Below, piece after piece: positions 57,873 through 64,000 of a stretch of DNA of 64,000 bases. The stretch covers positions 89,768 through 153,767 of the forward strand of contig JARGNI010000009.1 of the NCBI GenBank assembly GCA_029213195.1, in the 5' to 3' direction. This DNA is from Verrucomicrobiales bacterium (GTDB taxonomy: Bacteria; Verrucomicrobiota; Verrucomicrobiia; Verrucomicrobiales; DEV007). The notes beneath the pieces were generated by a model. It worked only from the letters and a program-made list of their open reading frames with translations. It was not told the DNA's origin and did not search any database. Each line of letters opens with the position of its first letter. Position 1 is the first letter of the stretch. The translations under genes and the position numbers were made by a program.

Positions 57873-58189
57873 TTCCCTGGCTCGTTCTCTCGCTCGATTG
57901 GGAATACTGCAGCAATCGACTCGCAGGGGAGTTCATACGGACTCCTCGCCTGGGGCCGGGATCGCACTTGGGCCGTGAGCAACACGGCCTTCACTCCCAA
58001 GGGTTCCAAATATGCCGAGAGGGGCGACAACCCGGGAACGTTTTGAAAGCGTCTCCCCGAACGAGACGCCACCTTGGTTCGCAAGCTCTATCTCGTGAGC
58101 CCGTTTCTTCTCTTCGTCCCTCTGTCACCTCGGCAAGGGAAACGCGACCGCGCCAATTCATGGTCCCGCACGAAACTCTTTGGAGAAGA

Positions 58190-59701
58190 TCAACCTTCCC
58201 TGGTCCACTCATCGAGCGGTCCGATCGGAAAGGTCTCTGAAACGGTTCGCTCGCTTCGCATCAGCTTCTCGATCTCCTTGAGAACTTCAGGATGCTCCGC
58301 CGCCACATCCTTCGACTCGGATGGATCGTTCTCGAGATCGAACAACTCAATCTTGAGTGGGTCGGGATTCTTCTTCACGAGCATGTCCGTCCGAATGCCC
58401 TTCCACCGATTTCCCAGCCAGATCGACTGCTGTCCACGATAGCCCTGGAACTCTCGATAGAGAAAAGGGCGCTCGCCCTGGTCTTCGCCAAGCAGTGTAT
58501 CGGCAATACTGATTCCATTGATCTCCCCAGGTGCTTCGGATTTCGCCCCCACCAACTCCAGCAGGGTCGGGAGCCAGTCTTCAAAACCGGTGACAAAATT
58601 CGTGACACTCCCCGCCTCCACCTTGCCGGGCCATTTCACGATTTGGGGAACACGGATTCCTCCCTCGTAGAGTTGCCCCTTCAACCCACGCAACTCCCCG
58701 ACGCTGGAGAAGAAATCGTAGTCGACCTCATCCTTGAGGTGGGTCGTTCCATTGTCCGAAGTGAAAACTACGATCGTGTTTTCGGCCAACCCCAATTCTT
58801 CGACGAGATCGAGAACCTTCCCGACATAGGTGTCGAGACGAGTGATCATGGCCGCGTAGGCCGCCCTAGGGGTGAAATGAGGAGTGTAGCCGTAGCCCCC
58901 CTCCCGGGTGAAAGGCGGATCACTCCATTTCTCGGCCAGGTAAGGATCGAGATCCTCATCCGGAACATGGAGCGCGACATGCGGAATCAGGCTGGGATAG
59001 TAGAGAAAGAAAGGACGATCCTGGTTGTCGCGAATGAACTGCAGAGCCTGATCGTTGATCCGATCCGAGGAATAGTCCTGTCCCTTGAAAACGTCGTAAC
59101 TCCGCGGATCTGATGGGTCCGCTCCTTTCGGAAGCGAAGCGTGCCCCGGGACAGGCGGATCATTCTTCAGCGGAAACTTCTCATCATTACTCCAGAGCGT
59201 CGCCGGGTAGTAGGAATGAGCATGAGCCTGGCAATTGTATCCGAAGAATCGGTCAAACCCCTGCTTCAACGGATTTCCATCCGACCAGGTATTTCCCAGG
59301 CCCCATTTGCCAAACGAACCGCAGGCATAGCCTTCCGCCGACAGCAACTCGGCGATCGTCACCTCCTCAGCCTCGATGGGAAATTGTCCCTCCGGCTTGA
59401 TCGCCTTGTTGTTTCGCACCGTAGCGAAGCCCGGATGCTTCCCCGTCATGAGAACGCATCGCGAGGGCGCACAGACAGCGTTGCCCGAATAGGCCCGCGT
59501 AAACCGCATTCCCTCGCCTGCCAACTGGTCGATCCGAGGCGTCTTGATCTTTTCCTGCCCATAACAACCCAACTCTCGGAATCCGAGGTCGTCGGCGAGG
59601 ATGAAGATGACGTTGGGCTTCCGATCCAGCGCGAACGCGGACGCAACCAGAGAGAAACTTAGAACGGCGAAAAAAAGAAGGACAGGAATACGACTTGTCA
59701 T
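58190..59701 (-). CDS. Arylsulfatase (S1 family, CAPSR motif)
   Basis: KPNVIFILADDLGFRELGCYGQEKIKTPRIDQLAGEGMRFTRAYSGNAVCAPSRCVLMTGKHPG; VVFTSDNGTTHLKDEVD; YEGGIRVPQIVKWPGKV. Confidence 0.95.
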   Translation of the reverse strand: MTSRIPVLLFFAVLSFSLVASAFALDRKPNVIFILADDLGFRELGCYGQEKIKTPRIDQLAGEGMRFTRAYSGNAVCAPSRCVLMTGKHPGFATVRNNKAIKPEGQFPIEAEEVTIAELLSAEGYACGSFGKWGLGNTWSDGNPLKQGFDRFFGYNCQAHAHSYYPATLWSNDEKFPLKNDPPVPGHASLPKGADPSDPRSYDVFKGQDYSSDRINDQALQFIRDNQDRPFFLYYPSLIPHVALHVPDEDLDPYLAEKWSDPPFTREGGYGYTPHFTPRAAYAAMITRLDTYVGKVLDLVEELGLAENTIVVFTSDNGTTHLKDEVDYDFFSSVGELRGLKGQLYEGGIRVPQIVKWPGKVEAGSVTNFVTGFEDWLPTLLELVGAKSEAPGEINGISIADTLLGEDQGERPFLYREFQGYRGQQSIWLGNRWKGIRTDMLVKKNPDPLKIELFDLENDPSESKDVAAEHPEVLKEIEKLMRSERTVSETFPIGPLDEWTREG

Positions 59702-59825
59702 AGAGCACTATGCAACCCTTTTGCCGTCCCTGCGTAAAGACTTGATGCCCCGGGAAAACGCCACCGGCCCCTCGCAGAAATGCTTCACACCGATCCCTAT
59801 CAAAAGCACAACAAAGAAACTCGAA

Positions 59826-62800
59826 TCAGGGTTGCGCCACAAGTCCCTGCGGCTCCTTTGTCATTTCCTGGCGCACGAATCCCTGGATCATGATGCGCTC
59901 GTCCGGGGAAAGGCGACCGCATTTCCCCACGCTCTCCTGCATCAGGAATTGGATCGTTTCCCGATCTCCGCTTCGCAAGGCCGCAGAGAGAAAGGTTCTC
60001 ACCCAATAGGGCTCCTGCAGAATCTCTGGCGACGCCTTCTTCACCGCATCGGAAAGGATCGCGGCAGCCTGATCGAGATTCCCGACCGCAAGGTGCTCGA
60101 GAAGGTGGAATCGCTTCACCATTTCACCTGGGACGACTCCGCGATCGATGGCCTTGCGCAGCTTCTCGACATGCCTTTCTTCCAGCCACCACTTGGTGCC
60201 ACGAGAACGAACGGTCGCAGTGAGCAGTAGCTGCTCGATGTGAACCCAGTCTGCGTTCTTGTCAGGATCCGCAAGAAGACCGTCGAGACGCTTCTCGGTC
60301 TGACTCGGTTCCTCCTGCCTGCCGGCATCGGCACGCGCCCTCTCGAGCGCCACTCTCATCTCTCTCGCTTGCCGCGCCCGTCCCGGCTCCATGATGTCGG
60401 TATATCCGTGAAAGGCATCCTGAAGCGCAGAGGGAAGCTGGACCCGGTTCGAGGTGAAAAAGGCCGTCTCGGCGTGCTGCTCGACATACGGAAAGTAGTC
60501 CGAATTGGTGAGCGCTCGAAATTCATCCAGGTTCGGACGCAAGGTCTTGCAGGAGACAAGGAAGTTCCCCGGACCAAACAGCTCGATCTCTCTCCCCAGG
60601 TAGGCGAGATCCTCATCGAGCTTCGACTTCGCGGCCAACTCCATGGCATCGATGAAATTGAATTCTCCATCCCCGGCGACGACGATGAAATCCCCGTCGT
60701 TTTCAGGCACCTGGTAGACTTCAAAGTTCTCGAAAGTATCGAGGGCAGAAAAGATCGAGATCATGAGATCATCGCGAAATTCATACCCGTGCACCCACTG
60801 AACAAGAACTCCACCCGGCTTGAGGAAGTGTCGCAGGTGTTCATAGAACTCCTTCGTGAAGAGCCCGGAAACTCCGGAAACCCAGGGGTTGGACGGTTCG
60901 GAAATGATCACGTCGTATTGTTTCCGGTTGGCATAGAAGTGCCGCTTGGCATCGTCCACCACGATGGAGAGCCGATCATCATTCCAGAGGCGTTCGTTCC
61001 GCGGACGGAAGTGCTGCGCGAGATCGATCACCGCGTCCTCGATCTCGATCAGGTCGAGAGAGCGAAGGCGGGAATCGGAGAGCAGGTAATGTCCCGTCAT
61101 CCCCGTGCCCATGCCAATGAGAGCCGCATCGTATTCTGTATCCCGGGTCAACATGGGGAGCGCGGCCAACATCGCCACGGTCCCTTCGTCACTGAGTTTC
61201 TCCCACGAGAAGCTCCCCTCTTCGCCCATCCAGATGGCCCCGTCTGATTTTCCGTTGGTGGCGATGAATCGGTTCGGCCCGGACTGTCCCACCGAGATCG
61301 TCGCGGTTTTCCCATGACGAACCTCCACGATGTCCGATGATGAAGCCGTCGCTCTCCGGTATTTTCCGCTGCAAAGAACGGAAGGATCGAAATCCGTGAA
61401 GAATGCCGGAAGCAGGGCTGCAGCCATCAGCGCACACGCTCCGACGCGCAACCCGTTCATTCCCCAGACCGATCTCGCGACCCGGCTCCTGGCCCGCCAC
61501 GACGATGTCCCCACGGTGAGCAGAGCAATACCGAGAGCGATGTCGAGAGCAGCTCCGGTGAAGATCGTCCATTTCAGTTGCAGAAGGGGCATCAGGACGA
61601 GCCCAGCGACCGCGGCACCGAGAATCGAACCAATCGTATTCCATCCGTAGACGAGCCCCGTAAAGGTTTCCCGTCCTGTCTCGCGGACGAGCCGCCAGGT
61701 GATCAACGGTAGAGTCATCCCGGCACAGAATGCAGCCGGAAACATCAGCGCGAGACAGAGAAGATACTTGAAGACTGCGTGCAGGGGAAACGCCGCCTCC
61801 GTCTTCGCGAAAAGACTGTGCGAAGCCTGCACCATATCGAAGAACGGTCGGTAAAGATACAGGCTGAGTGCGGCAAACACTCCCATCAGAACCTGGATCG
61901 TGCCGAGAACCGGCGCGAGATCTCCGTTGAAGCGATTGAGAATGCGGCGCACAAACAGCCCTCCAAAAGCCAAGCCCAGGATGAAGGCCGAAATCATCGC
62001 ATCGAAGGAGTGGGTCGACGATCCGAGAATCAGACTGAGGAGACGGATCCAACCGACCTCATAGATGAACGAAGCCAGTCCAGTGCCGGCAGCGACCATC
62101 AACCAGAGCGCGACCCGCGGTGGAGACTTTGGTGAAAGATCCGAAGACGGAATCGAAGGTTCCTCCGTCTTGGCCTCGCTCGAGACGACAAAGCTGGATC
62201 CCACCCCGGCGCGATGAAGACCAAAGAATCCGATCGCCACGACAAGATTTCCGAGCGACGCGATCTGCAAGGCCCCGATCGTACCGAAGGCAGAGATGAG
62301 ATAATAGGAACAACAGAGAATACCAGCGGCTCCGCCCAGCGAATTCGCAAAGTAGAGCATGGGAAGAGATCGTTTTCCACCATCGGGAAATCCACGGATC
62401 ATCCCGGCGGCAAGAAGAGGAAAGGTGGTCCCCAGCAGGGTTGCGAAAGGCAGCGTCAAGAGCAGGCAGATCCCAATCTGCACGATGTCCGCAAGCATCG
62501 GGCTGGCGCCCTGCAGCATGGCGGCCTGCTCGAAAAACCAGCCTGTCATCAACTCATAGGCGGCATGAAATCCAAATCCGAAAATCGCTGCGACAACCTC
62601 GATCCGGGCGTAGGTCAGAAACGGATTTTTGACTTTCCGGAGATACCGCGCGGCAAGAAAGGATCCCAATCCGATCCCGCCCATAAACATGATCAAGGTC
62701 ACGATCTGCCCATAGGACGAATGCCCGAGGAAAAGCTTCAGATAACGGGACCAGAGTGATTCGTAGATCAAGGCGACCGAACCGGAGAGGGTGAAAAAGA

Positions 62801-62831
62801 AGTAAATCAGGAAGCGAGCCAGCTGGATCAA
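59826..62831 (-). CDS. Fused multi-TM (MFS-like) + spermidine-synthase-like protein with C-terminal helical extension
   Basis: Many TM helices (FLIYFFFTLSGSVALIYESLWSRYLKLFLGHSSYGQIVTLIMFMGGIGLGSFLAARYL), then LIGMGTGMTGHYLLSD, LDLIEIEDAVIDLAQHF, DDAKRHFYANRKQYDVIISEPSNPWVSGVSGLFTKEFYEHLRHFLKPGGVLVQWVHGYE. Confidence 0.92.
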   Translation of the reverse strand: MIQLARFLIYFFFTLSGSVALIYESLWSRYLKLFLGHSSYGQIVTLIMFMGGIGLGSFLAARYLRKVKNPFLTYARIEVVAAIFGFGFHAAYELMTGWFFEQAAMLQGASPMLADIVQIGICLLLTLPFATLLGTTFPLLAAGMIRGFPDGGKRSLPMLYFANSLGGAAGILCCSYYLISAFGTIGALQIASLGNLVVAIGFFGLHRAGVGSSFVVSSEAKTEEPSIPSSDLSPKSPPRVALWLMVAAGTGLASFIYEVGWIRLLSLILGSSTHSFDAMISAFILGLAFGGLFVRRILNRFNGDLAPVLGTIQVLMGVFAALSLYLYRPFFDMVQASHSLFAKTEAAFPLHAVFKYLLCLALMFPAAFCAGMTLPLITWRLVRETGRETFTGLVYGWNTIGSILGAAVAGLVLMPLLQLKWTIFTGAALDIALGIALLTVGTSSWRARSRVARSVWGMNGLRVGACALMAAALLPAFFTDFDPSVLCSGKYRRATASSSDIVEVRHGKTATISVGQSGPNRFIATNGKSDGAIWMGEEGSFSWEKLSDEGTVAMLAALPMLTRDTEYDAALIGMGTGMTGHYLLSDSRLRSLDLIEIEDAVIDLAQHFRPRNERLWNDDRLSIVVDDAKRHFYANRKQYDVIISEPSNPWVSGVSGLFTKEFYEHLRHFLKPGGVLVQWVHGYEFRDDLMISIFSALDTFENFEVYQVPENDGDFIVVAGDGEFNFIDAMELAAKSKLDEDLAYLGREIELFGPGNFLVSCKTLRPNLDEFRALTNSDYFPYVEQHAETAFFTSNRVQLPSALQDAFHGYTDIMEPGRARQAREMRVALERARADAGRQEEPSQTEKRLDGLLADPDKNADWVHIEQLLLTATVRSRGTKWWLEERHVEKLRKAIDRGVVPGEMVKRFHLLEHLAVGNLDQAAAILSDAVKKASPEILQEPYWVRTFLSAALRSGDRETIQFLMQESVGKCGRLSPDERIMIQGFVRQEMTKEPQGLVAQP

Positions 62832-62990
62832 TTGATATAATTTTCATAATTTATGTCTTTTTGATAATTCAGCAACCTGAAATATCATTCTTCAGGATTT
62901 CTCCCGATGGAGGCTCCTCCACGATGAAAGGAGACAAAATCGTGACGCTTCTGTCTTTCCGGCCGCCGTGTGATTCGTCACAATCGCGCC

Positions 62991-63917
62991 ATGCCCATCC
63001 ATCTCGATCCCCGCTCTCGTCGGCGCTTCTTTCGCGACAGTGCCATTCTCACCCTTGCCCCCTCTGCTCTCGTCACCGGTCAGGCCCAGGCGGCAACCAC
63101 ATCTACCTGGGCACTCCTCGCGGACACCCACATCGCCGCCGATCCGGAGTTTCGTGCGCGCGACACACACCTGGCAGATAATCTTCGGGCCGTCGTCACC
63201 GACCTTCTCAAGGAGAAAGAGTCCTTGTCCGGAGTCCTCATCGATGGCGACTGCGCCTACAACGACGGGCAACCCGGAGACTACACCACCCTCGCCGCGA
63301 TTCTCCAACCCCTGGCCGATGCGAAGATCCCCATCCACTTCACCCTCGGAAACCACGACAATCGAGAAACGTTCTACGAGGCCTTCGAAGGCCACACCGA
63401 ATCCTCCGCCCTCGAAAGCAAGCACTGCAGCGTCATCGAGACGCCTCAAGCCGATTGGATCCTCCTCGACACGCTGCGCTTCGTGAACAAGGTCGAGGGA
63501 GAACTCGGGACAGAACAGCGAGAATGGCTGAGAGAGCGTCTCCGGAAAAACCCTGAAAAGCCTGCCCTCCTCGTAGGCCATCACTATCCCCAGGTCGTTC
63601 GCGAAGACGTGATTCCCTCCGAGAAAAAGATCAAGATCGCAGGACTCATCGATAGTCGCGAATTTCTCGATACTCTAACCGAGAACCCAGCAGCAAAGGC
63701 CTACATCTATGGGCATAGTCACAGCTGGAACCTCAAAAAAGAACCGAGTGGCGTCCATCTCGTCAATCTGCCTCCAACTGCCTATGTTTTCAAAGATGGC
63801 CGCCCCAACGGCTGGGTTCGCGCGACGCTCTCCCCGAAAGGAATGCAATTGGAACTCCGCTGCATCAATCAGGACCACCCCTTGCACGGCGAACTGAAAG
63901 AACTGAGTTGGAGGTAG
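62991..63917 (+). CDS. Tat-exported metallophosphoesterase
   Basis: RSRRRFFRDSAILTLAPSALVTGQAQA signal; WALLADTHIAADPE, IDGDCAYNDGQPGDY, HFTLGNHDNRETFYE, LLVGHHYP, AYIYGHSHSW. Confidence 0.92.
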   Translation: MPIHLDPRSRRRFFRDSAILTLAPSALVTGQAQAATTSTWALLADTHIAADPEFRARDTHLADNLRAVVTDLLKEKESLSGVLIDGDCAYNDGQPGDYTTLAAILQPLADAKIPIHFTLGNHDNRETFYEAFEGHTESSALESKHCSVIETPQADWILLDTLRFVNKVEGELGTEQREWLRERLRKNPEKPALLVGHHYPQVVREDVIPSEKKIKIAGLIDSREFLDTLTENPAAKAYIYGHSHSWNLKKEPSGVHLVNLPPTAYVFKDGRPNGWVRATLSPKGMQLELRCINQDHPLHGELKELSWR

Positions 63918-64000
63918 AGACAATACCAATCTCCGTTTTCTACTCGTTGTTTGAAAAATAGATCAACTTCCTTCCGTTTCTTCTTGCTAGAGATTTTTTT

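Noticed and set aside
62832-62990. AT-rich stretch (ATTGATATAATTTTCATAATTTATG) as a possible origin or island boundary
   Set aside because: Most simply a divergent promoter region between two start codons; no further boundary features such as direct repeats or tRNA were seen.
1-64000. CRISPR arrays, tRNA/rRNA genes, prophage, integrase or transposase
   Set aside because: I looked for direct-repeat arrays, CCA-ended cloverleaf candidates and transposase/integrase motifs and saw none I could support; a tRNAscan or CRISPR finder run would be needed to exclude small cases.

Overview
The window is gene-dense and GC-rich, with no rRNA, tRNA, CRISPR array, phage or transposase that I could recognise. 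Its gene content is typical of the Planctomycetota/Verrucomicrobiota (PVC) group: planctomycete-type c-type cytochrome domain proteins (DUF1549/DUF1553, DUF1587-DUF1595), DUF1501 and DUF1552 Tat-exported proteins, ThuA proteins, PVC-type heme-binding dehydrogenases, three sulfatases and many secreted proteins. I favour Verrucomicrobiota, but that is inference. Strongest observations: (1) an 8-bp tandem repeat (CTTCAACT, about 2.9 copies) that splits an HpcH/HpaI-family aldolase; removing one unit restores the family sequence. (2) A likely four-gene minus-strand operon (DUF1501, PPC-domain protein, DUF1549/1553 cytochrome, and a giant ~2114-aa secreted macroglobulin-like protein with no visible thioester), divergent from a cytochrome/WD40/coiled-coil fusion. 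(3) An internal 'Rosetta stone': a ThuA-SGNH-dehydrogenase-cytochrome fusion and, 12 kb away, separate adjacent ThuA and dehydrogenase-cytochrome genes. (4) An isolated flavin-dependent halogenase-like gene with an altered WxWxIP motif. (5) A sulfatase with a pentapeptide tandem repeat next to its signal peptide. (6) Repeat-rich and decayed-looking intergenic regions. All calls come from reading sequence and translations only; no database search was possible.
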